NCBI RefSeq assembly: GCF_036188265.1
Contig: NZ_CP108093.1
Span: 3,423,001-3,487,000, forward strand
DNA length: 64,000 nucleotides
DNA from: Streptomyces sp. NBC_00247
GTDB lineage: Bacteria > Actinomycetota > Actinomycetes > Streptomycetales > Streptomycetaceae
Direction of reading: 5' to 3'
Part shown: positions 7,462-16,275 of the stretch, one piece after another
Position numbering within the stretch: position 1 is the stretch's first letter
Layout: every line of letters starts with the position of its first letter
Notes under the pieces: generated by a model
Told to the model about the DNA's origin: nothing
Database searches by the model: none
What the model saw: the letters and a program-made list of their open reading frames with translations, nothing else
Translations under genes and position numbers: made by a program

Positions 7462-8177
7462 ACGTGTCCGCCTCCGCCCTGCGCTGCGGCAGGATCATGC
7501 GCTCCCGCGTCCCTCGGCCCTGCTGCTCGTGGGACGGATGGACCTCGCGACAGGTTCCGTTCGGCACCCGTGGTGCCCTTGCCCGTCGGTGCGTCCTCTG
7601 CGTCACGGCCGCGCAGATGAGCCAGCAGCGGCAAGAGTCTGGCCCGACCGCGTGCGCAACGGCTTTTCACCGTGCCGTTCGGAACGCCGAGGAGCAGGGC
7701 CGCTTCCGCGACCGGATAACCCTGCATGTCCACGAGGACCAATGCGGCCCGCTGGTCGGCGGGGAGGGTCGCGAGCGCGGCCAGCAGCTCACGGTGCAGA
7801 TCCTGGCGTTCGGCGGGTGCCTCGGCCGATTCGTGCGGCTCCAGCAGCTGATCGAGGCGCTCCGCGGTGTCCACCGGCGAGGTCCTGCGGGAAGCCGCCT
7901 TGCGAGCGCGGTCGAGGCAGGCGTTGACGGTGATCCGGTGCAGCCAGGTGGTGACGGCGGACTGCCCCCGGAAGGTGTGGGCGGACCGGAACGCCGAGAC
8001 GAGGGCGTCCTGGACTGCGTCAGCCGCTTCCTCCCGGTCTCCGAGAGTCCGCAGCGCCACCGCCCAGAGGCGGTCCCGGTGGCGCCGCACCAGCTCACCG
8101 AAGGCGTCCGGTTCGCCCGCCACGTGCAGTGCCAGAAGTTCCTGGTCACCGATGCCGGCGAATATGGCGTCGTCCAA
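7458..8177 (-). CDS. sigM: ECF RNA polymerase sigma factor SigM
   Basis: 239 aa. Region 2 (about 20-90) has RHRDRLWAVALRTLGDREEAADAVQDALVSAF and FRGQSAVTTWLHRITVNACLDRAR. Region 4 (about 140-190) has LPADQRAALVLVDMQGYPVAEAAL and GVPNGTVKSRCARGRARL. A Gly/Arg-rich tail follows. Between a MurJ/pseudokinase pair and an anti-sigma gene, this matches the actinobacterial sigM locus (M. tuberculosis Rv3910-Rv3912 order). It directs RNA polymerase to stress or development promoters. It is 27 bp downstream of the pseudokinase gene and shares 4 bases with the anti-sigma start, so it is probably part of a five-gene operon. Confidence 0.9.
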   Translation of the reverse strand: MDDAIFAGIGDQELLALHVAGEPDAFGELVRRHRDRLWAVALRTLGDREEAADAVQDALVSAFRSAHTFRGQSAVTTWLHRITVNACLDRARKAASRRTSPVDTAERLDQLLEPHESAEAPAERQDLHRELLAALATLPADQRAALVLVDMQGYPVAEAALLLGVPNGTVKSRCARGRARLLPLLAHLRGRDAEDAPTGKGTTGAERNLSRGPSVPRAAGPRDAGAHDPAAAQGGGGHV

Positions 8178-8204
8178 CAGTGAGCCCCCGTCTCCCTGCG
8201 TACG

Positions 8205-9899
8205 TCAGCTGGTGACTTTGATCTCGGAGATCTTGCCCCGGTACTGCTTTCCACTGCCGGGCAGCTCGGTGAGCCAGACGAGAAGGTACCGCGACTGGAC
8301 GGGGTTCTCGGGCTTGAGCGTCACGTTCGTTCCCGAGCCCGCGGCCACCTTGGTGAAGCCGTCGGGCATGGACGGTGGGGTGGCGTCTTCCGTGCTGCGC
8401 AGCTCGACCGAGGTCGTGCCGTCGAGGAAGGACACGTCCACCGAACCGACCTGCTGCACCTTGCCGAGGTCGAGGACGACTCCGACGCCTGTCTTGAGGG
8501 CGCCGAATTTCGCGGTGTAGTAGCTCTGCGTGGACCAGTAGGTGCTGGGGTCACCGTCGTAGGCGTTCTTTATCGCCTCCGGCTTCTCGCCGCCGTCGGT
8601 GCCGAGCGGGTCGTAGTCCCGGGCCGTCACGATGGGGACGGGCTTGCCGGAGACGAGGGCGTTCTTGTCGGTGCTGCCGCTGTCCGTCGTGCGGGTGGTG
8701 CCCGGCTCCTCGGTCTTCTTGTTGTCCAGGAGCGTCTCGGCGAGCTGCCAGCTGCCGAGACCCAGGGCAGCGATCAGCAGTGCGGAGACGGCCCACTTCA
8801 AGGCTCTGCCGGTGCGGCTCTGGAGCGGGGCCGGCGGCACGGCCATGACGGTCGGTGCCGTTGGCGCGGGACGGACGGACGGGCGTCCGTAGGTCCCCTG
8901 CTGGTAGGTGGTCCTCTGGTACTCGGGCGGAGCGGCGAAGGTCGGTTCGGGCGGCAGGATGCGCGGCATCGCGGCGACAGCCTTGGCGAGTTCGTCGGGG
9001 GTGGTGCAGGGCGGTTCCTGCCGCGAGGCCGTGGCACCGTCGTTGGCGAGCGCGCGCATGGCGAGCTCGGAGAGCCCGCGGTGGACCCCGGCCCGGACCT
9101 GGTCGGGGGCGATGAGGCCCATGCCCTTGGGCAGGCCGGCGAGTCCGTAGGCGTCGTTCTCGTAGGGCCACCGCTGCGTCAGCGCCGCGTACAGCAGGGC
9201 GCCGATGGCCTCGGTGTCCGTACGCAGCGGGCGCTCGGCCGTGACGCCGCGCAGCGCGGCGTCCACGGCGAGACCGCGGATGCGGTACTGCCCCGTAGAA
9301 CTGCGCAGGACGGCGCCGGGCGTCAGGCGCAAGTGGGCGAGGCCCTCGCGGTGTGCGGCAGCCATGGCCTGGGAGAGCTGGCTCACGAGCTGGAACGCGT
9401 CGTGAGCCTCCATGGGGCCCGCGGCGAGCAGTGCGGTGAGCTCGACGGCGTCCGGGAGCCACTCGTGGACGACGTAGACGAAGTCGCCCTCCTCCACGGC
9501 GTCCAGCACCTGCACGAAACGGGGGTCGCCGAGCAGGGCGGAGGAGCGGGCCGCTGCCAGGACGGGCCGGGCGCGGGGATGGTTCGCCGTGAGCAGATGG
9601 ACTCCCACCGCGCGCCGCAGCTTCTCGTCCATCGCCCGCCAGCTGCTGAAACCGTCCAGTCGGGTGACGCACTCCTCGAGCCGGTATCGCTTGGCCAGCT
9701 TGTGACCGCTGTGCAGGTCGGGTGCCGGTGGTTCCGCGGGGGAGCCGGCGTCCTTGTCGTCCACGCCGTCCGGGCTCTCGCCCGCCGCGTTCTTGGCTTC
9801 AGCCGTCCCGTCGGTCGTGGCCTCGTCCGCCTTGGCGGCCAGCGGCTCGTCGCCGCTGTTGTCGGCCACGTCGACGGCAGCCGTGCTACGTTCCGCCAC
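8205..9899 (-). CDS. Membrane-anchored pseudokinase with extracytoplasmic discoidin-like domain
   Basis: 564 aa from GTG 9899 (GGGAGG upstream; GTG 9971 is an alternative). An Ala/Asp-rich disordered N-terminus (1-60) precedes a protein-kinase-like fold at about 65-300. The VAIK lysine position reads VGVHL, the HRD loop reads HLRLTP without catalytic Asp, and no DFG is seen, so it should be catalytically dead. One TM helix lies at about 380-400, followed by an outer F5/8-type-C-like domain (AYDGDPSTYWSTQSY; VVLDLGKVQQVGSVDVSF). In mycobacteria the equivalent pseudokinase is fused to MurJ and recruits FhaA; here it is the gene after murJ. It probably regulates MurJ, and the outer domain may sense wall material. 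Confidence 0.82.
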   Translation of the reverse strand: MAERSTAAVDVADNSGDEPLAAKADEATTDGTAEAKNAAGESPDGVDDKDAGSPAEPPAPDLHSGHKLAKRYRLEECVTRLDGFSSWRAMDEKLRRAVGVHLLTANHPRARPVLAAARSSALLGDPRFVQVLDAVEEGDFVYVVHEWLPDAVELTALLAAGPMEAHDAFQLVSQLSQAMAAAHREGLAHLRLTPGAVLRSSTGQYRIRGLAVDAALRGVTAERPLRTDTEAIGALLYAALTQRWPYENDAYGLAGLPKGMGLIAPDQVRAGVHRGLSELAMRALANDGATASRQEPPCTTPDELAKAVAAMPRILPPEPTFAAPPEYQRTTYQQGTYGRPSVRPAPTAPTVMAVPPAPLQSRTGRALKWAVSALLIAALGLGSWQLAETLLDNKKTEEPGTTRTTDSGSTDKNALVSGKPVPIVTARDYDPLGTDGGEKPEAIKNAYDGDPSTYWSTQSYYTAKFGALKTGVGVVLDLGKVQQVGSVDVSFLDGTTSVELRSTEDATPPSMPDGFTKVAAGSGTNVTLKPENPVQSRYLLVWLTELPGSGKQYRGKISEIKVTS

Positions 9900-10030
9900 C
9901 GTCGTTCCTGCCTCCCCATCCGTTGCGCGATGCCAGCCAGCTCTGCTCACAGTCACGCCAATTGTGCCCACACTCCGGCGCTATGCACGACACACGGAGA
10001 GCGGCGATGGTTGTGTGCTGCGGCTCTCGT

Positions 10031-12187
10031 TCAGCGGCCGAGCCGTCCCCGGACCATACCCATCAGCCCGTTCACCTCTTCGATCCGCATCTTCTTGGCC
10101 GCGGCGAAGAAGATGCCGAGCAGCAACAGACCGCCACAGATCAGCGCGACGACCGAACCGAGTACACCTTCGCCGAGAAGTTCGAGGAGTGCGACCCCGA
10201 CCACGCCCCCGACGAGTGCGGCGGGGATCGCCGCCAGGCAGAGGCGGGCGTACGTACGGACGACGCGGGCGCCGTCCAGATCGCCGCCGAGGCGGTTGCG
10301 CAGCCGGCGCCAGGCGACGCCCACCCCGACCGCGTAGGCGAGGCCGTAGGACGCCGCCATGCCGACCACCGCCCAGCGGGCGGGGAGGACCAGGAAGCAG
10401 ACGACCGACGCGGCGGCGTTGACGGTCGCCACGATGACCGTGTTGTAGAAGGGCGTGCGGGTGTCCTCGTACGCGTAGAAGCCGCGCAGCACGACGTACT
10501 GCACGGAGTACGGGATGAGGCCGAGGGCGAAGGCCATCAGGATGAAGCCCATCGACCGGGCCGCTTCGGAGCCGCTCGCTCCGTAGAGCAGGGTGCACAT
10601 CGGCAGACCGAGCGCGAGGAAGCCGAAGGCGACCGGCACGATCGCGACGGCGGAATTTCTCAGCCCCTGGGAGATGTCGTCGCGGACCGCACCGGGATCG
10701 TTGTCGTGCGCGGCTCGTGCGATGCGGGGCAGCAGCGCGGCCATGACGGAGACGGTGATGATGGCCTGCGGCATGCCCCAGATGAGCTGGGCGTTGGAGT
10801 AGGCGAGGAAACCGGTGCCGTTCTGGCCGGAGGACTTGCCGGCCGAGGTGGCGAGCTGCGTGACGACCAGGACGCCCGCCTGGTTGGCGAGGACGAACAG
10901 CACGGTCCACTTGGCCAGCTTGATCGTCTTGCCGAGGCCGTGGCCCCTCCAGTCGAAGCGCGGCCGGAACCGGAAACCCGCCTCGCGCAGGTACGGGATC
11001 ATCGCCAGTGCCTGCACGGTGAGGCCGAGCAGGGTGCCGATGCCCAGCAGGCGCACGCCGTCCGCCGGGATGGTCCGTACCCCCATCTGGGACTCGGCCG
11101 CGGTGCCGTAGACCCAGATGAAGAGGCCGAACGTGGTGATCATGACGATGTTGTTGAGGACCGGGGTCCACATCATCGCGCCGAATTTGCCGCGCGCGTT
11201 GAGGATCTGCCCCATCACGACGTGCACGCCCATGAAGAAGATCGTCGGCAGGCAGTAGCGCGCGAAGGTCACGGCCACACTGTTGGCGGCGGGATCGTTG
11301 GCGATGGGCAGGGACATCAGCCGGATGAGCAAGGGCGCGGCGAACACCGCCGCGGCCACGATCAGGCCGAGCGCGACCATCACCAGGGTGAGCAGACGGT
11401 TGGCGTACGCCTCACCGCCGTCCTCGTCGTCCTTCATGGAGCGGACGAGCTGGGGCACGAACACGGAGTTCAGGCCGCCACCGACGGTGAGGATGTAGAT
11501 CATCGTCGGCAGCGTGTAGGCGATGGTGAAGCTGTCGCCGAGCAGGACGGCGCCGAGCGCCGCCGTGATGACGAGGCTCCGGACGAATCCGGTGAGCCGT
11601 GAGACCAGCGTGCCGGCGGCCATCAGGGCGCTGGACTTGAGCAGTCCCGAAGCCCGTCCTCCGGACTTCTGCGGCGCGGGTGCCTTGGCGGGCTCGGGCT
11701 CGGGACTGCCGGCGTGCCGGCCACCGCCGGAGCCTTCCTGGTCCCGGAAGAGGTGGGCGAACGCGTCCGGCTCCACTTCGTCCTCCGAGGCGCGGGTGAC
11801 GAGGTCGTCGACGCCGACGAACTGGGTCGTCAGAGCGTCGTCGCCGTAGGGGAGGTGCCGGGAGGGCCCTGCGGGCTCCGGTGCGGGCGTCTGGGCCCAG
11901 AACCGGGGGTCCGGGGGGTACTGGGCCGCGGGAGGCTGCTGGTAGAGCGGCTGCGGCTCCTGGTAGGTGCCCGGGGGCGGCGGCGGATGGGAGGCCCGGT
12001 CGTACAGGGCTTCACCGACCGGGTCCTGGGCGGCGAGGTCCCGCGCCCGGTAGGGGTCGTGGTCGTAGGCGTGCTGGAGGTACGGGTCGGCCGGGGCCGT
12101 CCCGTCCGGTCCCGTCTCCGGGGGCACACGGTCGGCGCCCGTCCCGCCCGCGCCGTGCACGCGGTCACCGTCGTACGGCGCGTTCAT
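10031..12187 (-). CDS. murJ: MurJ (MviN) lipid II flippase with long disordered N-terminus
   Basis: 718 aa. Residues 1 to about 165 are low-complexity, rich in Pro, Gln, Tyr and Asp (PPPPPGTYQEPQPLYQQPP), followed by about 14 transmembrane helices of the MOP superfamily (e.g. SSALMAAGTLVSRLTGFVRS with the conserved early Arg, and VVMGQILNARGKFGAMMWTP). MurJ flips lipid II from the cytoplasmic to the outer face for peptidoglycan synthesis. The cytoplasmic extension is absent in E. coli MurJ and could recruit regulators such as FHA proteins. The downstream neighbour is the pseudokinase, and the upstream one a secreted DUF6049 protein, all on the minus strand within 50-130 bp. Confidence 0.92.
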   Translation of the reverse strand: MNAPYDGDRVHGAGGTGADRVPPETGPDGTAPADPYLQHAYDHDPYRARDLAAQDPVGEALYDRASHPPPPPGTYQEPQPLYQQPPAAQYPPDPRFWAQTPAPEPAGPSRHLPYGDDALTTQFVGVDDLVTRASEDEVEPDAFAHLFRDQEGSGGGRHAGSPEPEPAKAPAPQKSGGRASGLLKSSALMAAGTLVSRLTGFVRSLVITAALGAVLLGDSFTIAYTLPTMIYILTVGGGLNSVFVPQLVRSMKDDEDGGEAYANRLLTLVMVALGLIVAAAVFAAPLLIRLMSLPIANDPAANSVAVTFARYCLPTIFFMGVHVVMGQILNARGKFGAMMWTPVLNNIVMITTFGLFIWVYGTAAESQMGVRTIPADGVRLLGIGTLLGLTVQALAMIPYLREAGFRFRPRFDWRGHGLGKTIKLAKWTVLFVLANQAGVLVVTQLATSAGKSSGQNGTGFLAYSNAQLIWGMPQAIITVSVMAALLPRIARAAHDNDPGAVRDDISQGLRNSAVAIVPVAFGFLALGLPMCTLLYGASGSEAARSMGFILMAFALGLIPYSVQYVVLRGFYAYEDTRTPFYNTVIVATVNAAASVVCFLVLPARWAVVGMAASYGLAYAVGVGVAWRRLRNRLGGDLDGARVVRTYARLCLAAIPAALVGGVVGVALLELLGEGVLGSVVALICGGLLLLGIFFAAAKKMRIEEVNGLMGMVRGRLGR

Positions 12188-12236
12188 CGAAACCCCACCT
12201 CATCGTCCCCGGCCGACCGGCCTCGACAGACATCGC

Positions 12237-14534
12237 TCAACGGTCCACTTTCTCACCCGTCCCGGACGGGTCCCCGCTTTCCGGCCCGGTGTCCGGTGCC
12301 GGGTCACTCGGCTGCTCGGGTTCGCCGCCGCCTCCTTCCGACGTGTCGCTTGCGACGGCACGCTTCCGGTGGCTGTACATCCTCACACCTGCCAGGACCA
12401 GCAGCAGCAGGCCACCGGCGATCACCAGCAGAACGGTCGGCGTCAGCTCGGAGACCTTCACGGTGAAGGTCATCTCGTCGCCGTACGGGGTCCCGTCCTG
12501 AGTGAAGAGGCGGGCTTTGATCTGGACCTGGCCGTTGACGTTGGCGTCCGCGTCGAACTTCACCGACTGGCTGTGCCCGCCCGCGATCGCCACCGGCTGC
12601 TGCGCGACCGCGCCGCCGTCGTTGAGTTTGAGACGAGTGGCGTTGTCGGAGGTCAGCCGGAGTACCAGATGATCGACCCCCTGCAGCAGCTGGTTCTGCA
12701 CGGTGACCGGGATCGTAGCGCTACGCCCGGAGAGGGTGACGTCCGACTTGGCGATCAGGTTCACCTGGCCGACGAGCCCTTGGAGGTAGGTCCGCACCGC
12801 GTCACGGTATTTCTGGGCCTCCAGCGATTTTCCTCGCCAGGAGGTCGACATGGAGCGGTTGATGGCGTTGCCGAAGGGCGTCACCACCCGTTCGGGCTGG
12901 GTCAGGATGACCTGGAAGCTGTTCAGCGAATCCTGGATTCCCCTGATGTCCTGGAATGCCTGAGTGGGCAGTTCCTGACTGCGGAGCTTTTTCGGGTAGG
13001 CCGACGAGCTTGGCACCTTGGTGGTCGCTCTGGAGTCCGGTTTCACCTCGGCTGCCGCCACGAGGTCCAGCGACTGGGTCCAGCGGTCGTCGTCCAGCGC
13101 CCGGAGGGCGCGGGCCATGGTCTGCGCCTGTGCGGCGGTGGGCATCCGCTGAGGAGCCACCACGATGCTGCGTTCCTTGTCCTCGTCCTGCTTGGTGAGA
13201 GCCAGGGTCTGGGAGAGGAAGTTCTGGACGGCGAGAGTGGAGCGTTCGCCCCCCGTCATGTCACCGCCGAAGACGGTGGAGAGGCGGTAGTCGGCCACCA
13301 CGGCGCTCGTGCCGCCGCCGATGGGCCGGGCCGCCGTCGGCGTGTACATCAGGTTGCCGGTTTCCGCGAGGCTGTCGCTGCGGGCGATCACCTTGTGGGC
13401 TCCGGCCGAGGTGGCGACGTCGACGATCGACGGATCGATGGCACCGTCCACGGGCCACGCGAAGTCGGTGGTCGGCGTGGTGTGCAGAACCGTCTCCACC
13501 GTGGTCGTCGCCGCTTCGGTGGCGGTCTGCAGATGGCTGAGAGTGCCCGAGACGTTCTTGCCCCGGTGCGCGATGGACGCGAGGTCGGGGTCGGCGAACG
13601 GAAGGGCGACGATCTTGTCGCCGCTCACGGCCTTCTGCAGGGCGTCGAGCCACTTTTTCGCGACGTCCTGGCTGGTGCCCGGGACGGTGGTGTCCCCGGA
13701 CCTGACCCGGTAGGTCCCCGCCATCGCGTCGACGCTTGCCAGCAGATCCGGATCGATCACCCAGGTCACCGGCAGATCGCTGCCCAGGGACACCAGCTGT
13801 TCCAGCCGGCCTCCGGGCTTCAGCTCGTCTGCCAGCTCGTCGTCCTGGAACACCGGGGTCTGCTGCTCGTCCGAAGCGGTCTCGGCCGTGATGTGCGCGG
13901 AGGCGATCAAGGGCCAGAGGAAGGTGAGCTTGGACTTGGCGTCGCTCTCATCCGGCTCCCAGGGGAGGAAGGTGCGCTGAATGCCGAGGACACGCTCGTA
14001 GGAGCTGCTGGAGGTCTGGCCCGTCAGGGAGACGGCGAGCTGATAGACGCCGGCGGAGTCCAGTGGCAGCTTGTCGACCGGGACGGAGATCGAGAAGTCC
14101 TGGCTGACGCCCTTGCGGAGCGAGGACACCTCCAGGGTGTACGGATCGCCGAGAGGTTCCGCGTCGACACCCGGCAGGTATCCGGTCCGCTTGGCGTTCG
14201 CATCGATCGAGGAACGTCCGGAGAGCCTCGGGCCGACACGGAGGTCCACCTCGGCCTCGTCGATCGTCTCGCTGCCCCTGTTGGTCAGGGTGCCGGAGAC
14301 GACCAGCGTGTCCCCTTCCACCGGTGCGCTGGGGGTGAGCGAGTTCAGTGAGACATCGACCGTGCTGGAGACGGGGGCGGCCTTCTCCACCGTGCCGGTG
14401 GGCGGGGCCGCTGCCGCCGGTCCTGCCAGCAGACCGGTCGCCAGGGGCACCCCCAGCATCACGGACGCTGTACGCCTCATCCACCGGCGAGCAGGAGAGG
14501 GATGTGTCCCCTGAGAGTCTGCCGCCTCGGCCAC
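12237..14534 (-). CDS. DUF6049-like secreted, membrane-anchored protein
   Basis: 765 aa. A signal peptide (RRWMRRTASVMLGVPLATG, ending near AAAA about residue 48) is followed by a large outer region with Ig-like or beta-sandwich character at the ends and a middle resembling a polysaccharide-deacetylase-like barrel (VTWVIDPDLLASV; DFAWPVDGAIDPSIVD). The C-terminal TM helix is at about 690-712 (VLLVIAGGLLLLVLAGVRMY), then a basic/acidic cytosolic tail. The family is conserved directly upstream of murJ in actinobacteria (Rv3909 in M. tuberculosis), suggesting a role at the wall with MurJ, but its biochemistry is unknown to me. It is the first gene of the probable murJ-sigM operon and diverges from cca. 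Confidence 0.78.
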   Translation of the reverse strand: MAEAADSQGTHPSPARRWMRRTASVMLGVPLATGLLAGPAAAAPPTGTVEKAAPVSSTVDVSLNSLTPSAPVEGDTLVVSGTLTNRGSETIDEAEVDLRVGPRLSGRSSIDANAKRTGYLPGVDAEPLGDPYTLEVSSLRKGVSQDFSISVPVDKLPLDSAGVYQLAVSLTGQTSSSSYERVLGIQRTFLPWEPDESDAKSKLTFLWPLIASAHITAETASDEQQTPVFQDDELADELKPGGRLEQLVSLGSDLPVTWVIDPDLLASVDAMAGTYRVRSGDTTVPGTSQDVAKKWLDALQKAVSGDKIVALPFADPDLASIAHRGKNVSGTLSHLQTATEAATTTVETVLHTTPTTDFAWPVDGAIDPSIVDVATSAGAHKVIARSDSLAETGNLMYTPTAARPIGGGTSAVVADYRLSTVFGGDMTGGERSTLAVQNFLSQTLALTKQDEDKERSIVVAPQRMPTAAQAQTMARALRALDDDRWTQSLDLVAAAEVKPDSRATTKVPSSSAYPKKLRSQELPTQAFQDIRGIQDSLNSFQVILTQPERVVTPFGNAINRSMSTSWRGKSLEAQKYRDAVRTYLQGLVGQVNLIAKSDVTLSGRSATIPVTVQNQLLQGVDHLVLRLTSDNATRLKLNDGGAVAQQPVAIAGGHSQSVKFDADANVNGQVQIKARLFTQDGTPYGDEMTFTVKVSELTPTVLLVIAGGLLLLVLAGVRMYSHRKRAVASDTSEGGGGEPEQPSDPAPDTGPESGDPSGTGEKVDR

Positions 14535-14719
14535 GCGTGTACCCGTCCCTCGTCGTCGTCAGCTGGGGGTGTCGATCGCTGTCGGTTCTGCGTCCCCGCA
14601 TGGTAACGAGGTGCGCTGTGGCGGAGTGCTCCGGACCGCCCCTCATGATCGGCAGAGTCTCGCAGGGCTCACGGAAACGATGACGCCCGGGCCGGTGCGT
14701 GCACGTACCCTTTTCTGTT
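14535..14719. promoter_or_regulatory. Divergent promoter gap between the DUF6049 gene and cca
   Basis: 185 bp holding the promoters of the murJ-sigM operon (left) and cca (right). No clear repeat or operator was seen. ACCCTTTTCTGTT immediately before GTG 14720 leaves no recognisable Shine-Dalgarno, so cca may be translated from a leaderless or near-leaderless mRNA. Confidence 0.5.
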
Positions 14720-16162
14720 GTGCCGAACGCCAACGAAGACAAGTCCAGCGCCCTGAGCCAAACGGAGCCCCGTGAGGCCGGCGAACCGCTGCGGGTCTCC
14801 CCCGTCGCCGATGAGCTCGCCCGCCGCTTCGAGGAAGCGGGGTTCGCCCTTGCCCTGGTCGGTGGCTCGGTCCGGGACGCACTGCTCGGGCGGCTCGGGA
14901 ACGACCTCGACTTCACCACCGACGCTCGCCCGGAGGATGTACTCAAGATCGTCCGCCCCTGGGCCGACTCCGTCTGGGAGATCGGGATCGCCTTCGGCAC
15001 GGTGGGCTCGCAGAAGGACGGTTACCAGGTCGAGGTCACGACCTACCGTTCGGAGGCGTACGACCGGACCTCCCGGAAGCCCGAAGTCTCTTACGGAGAC
15101 TCCATCGAGGACGATCTGGTCCGCCGGGACTTCACGGTCAACGCGATGGCCGTCGCGCTTCCGCGGAATGAGTTCATCGACCCGCACGGCGGGATGAAGG
15201 ACCTCGCCGACCGGGTCCTGCGCACTCCGGGGACACCCGAAGCGTCCTTCTCCGACGACCCGCTCCGCATGCTGCGGGCCGCACGGTTCGCCGCGCAGCT
15301 CGACTTCGAGGTGGCCCCCGAGGTCGTCGCGGCCATGACGGAGATGGCGGAGCGCATCGAGATCGTCTCGGCGGAGCGTGTCCGGGAGGAGCTCAACAAA
15401 CTGCTCCTCTCCGAGCACCCCCGCAAGGGACTGGGGCTGCTGGTCGACACGGGGCTGGCGCGATACGTGCTGCCGGAACTGCCGGCACTCCGGCTGGAAA
15501 GTGACGAGCATCACCGCCACAAGGACGTCTACGAGCACTCCCTGACCGTGCTGGAGCAGGCGATCGACCTGGAGGAGAACGGTCCGGACCTGGTGCTGCG
15601 ACTGGCCGCGCTGCTCCACGACATCGGCAAGCCCCGGACCCGGCGCTTCGAGAAGGACGGCCGCGTCTCCTTCCACCATCACGAGGTGGTCGGCGCCAAG
15701 ATGGTCAAGAAGCGGCTGACGGAGCTGAAGTACTCCAACGACATGGTCAAGGACGTCTCGCGGCTGGTCGAACTCCACCTTCGCTTCCACGGTTACGGCG
15801 ACGGTGAGTGGACTGATTCCGCCGTCCGCCGGTACGTACGCGATGCGGGACCCCTGCTGGAGCGGCTCCACAAGCTCACGCGATCGGACTGCACGACCAG
15901 GAACAAGCGCAAGGCGAACGCGCTCTCGCGGACGTACGACGCCCTGGAGGAGCGCATCGCGCTGCTCCAGGAGCAGGAGGAGCTGGACTCCATCCGCCCT
16001 GACCTGGACGGAAACGCGATCATGCGGATTCTCGACGTCGGCCCGGGGCCCGTCATCGGTCAGGCGTACGCGTTTCTGCTGGAGCTGCGCCTGGAGAACG
16101 GCCCGATGGGTGAAGAGGCCGCTGCCGCGGCTCTCGTCGAGTGGTGGCGGACCCAGGGCTGA
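14720..16162 (+). CDS. cca: CCA tRNA nucleotidyltransferase
   Basis: 480 aa from GTG 14720; GTG 14699 is an in-frame alternative. Class II nucleotidyltransferase head with LVGGSVRDALLGRLGNDLD (GGxVRD and the metal-binding DxD, about residues 39-58). Next come the RRDFTVNAMA motif and the poly(A) polymerase/CCA helical domain, then an HD-type domain (ALLHDIGKPRTRRF; SFHHHEVVGAKM) at about 295-330. The enzyme adds or repairs the 3'-CCA end of tRNAs. In Actinobacteria this gene usually lies divergent from the murJ cluster (pcnA/Rv3907c in M. tuberculosis), as here. It is convergent with an MFS gene; the gap carries two parS sites. Confidence 0.93.
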   Translation: MPNANEDKSSALSQTEPREAGEPLRVSPVADELARRFEEAGFALALVGGSVRDALLGRLGNDLDFTTDARPEDVLKIVRPWADSVWEIGIAFGTVGSQKDGYQVEVTTYRSEAYDRTSRKPEVSYGDSIEDDLVRRDFTVNAMAVALPRNEFIDPHGGMKDLADRVLRTPGTPEASFSDDPLRMLRAARFAAQLDFEVAPEVVAAMTEMAERIEIVSAERVREELNKLLLSEHPRKGLGLLVDTGLARYVLPELPALRLESDEHHRHKDVYEHSLTVLEQAIDLEENGPDLVLRLAALLHDIGKPRTRRFEKDGRVSFHHHEVVGAKMVKKRLTELKYSNDMVKDVSRLVELHLRFHGYGDGEWTDSAVRRYVRDAGPLLERLHKLTRSDCTTRNKRKANALSRTYDALEERIALLQEQEELDSIRPDLDGNAIMRILDVGPGPVIGQAYAFLLELRLENGPMGEEAAAAALVEWWRTQG

Positions 16163-16177
16163 GCCCGTGGCCGCTTC

Positions 16178-16209
16178 CGCGGTGGTGTTTCACGTGAAAC
16201 ACCACCGCG
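16178..16209. terminator. 32-bp perfect palindrome between cca and MFS gene, centred on parS
   Basis: Arms CGCGGTGGTGTTTCAC and its exact complement meet without a loop. It lies 15 bp after the cca stop in a convergent gap, so as RNA it could terminate both transcripts. Its inner 14 bp are parS 5. Confidence 0.6.
16187..16200. other. parS: parS site 5
   Basis: Exact GTTTCACGTGAAAC at the centre of the 32-bp palindrome at 16178-16209. Confidence 0.95.
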
Positions 16210-16242
16210 ACGAGTGGTGTCGGACGGGCCACGGACAGTGAT

Positions 16243-16256
16243 GTTTCACGTGAAAC
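16243..16256. other. parS: parS site 6
   Basis: Exact GTTTCACGTGAAAC, 56 bp from site 5 (start to start) in the same convergent gap. Paired sites favour cooperative ParB loading. Confidence 0.95.
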
Positions 16257-16275
16257 GAGAGTTCGACGCGCGGGG

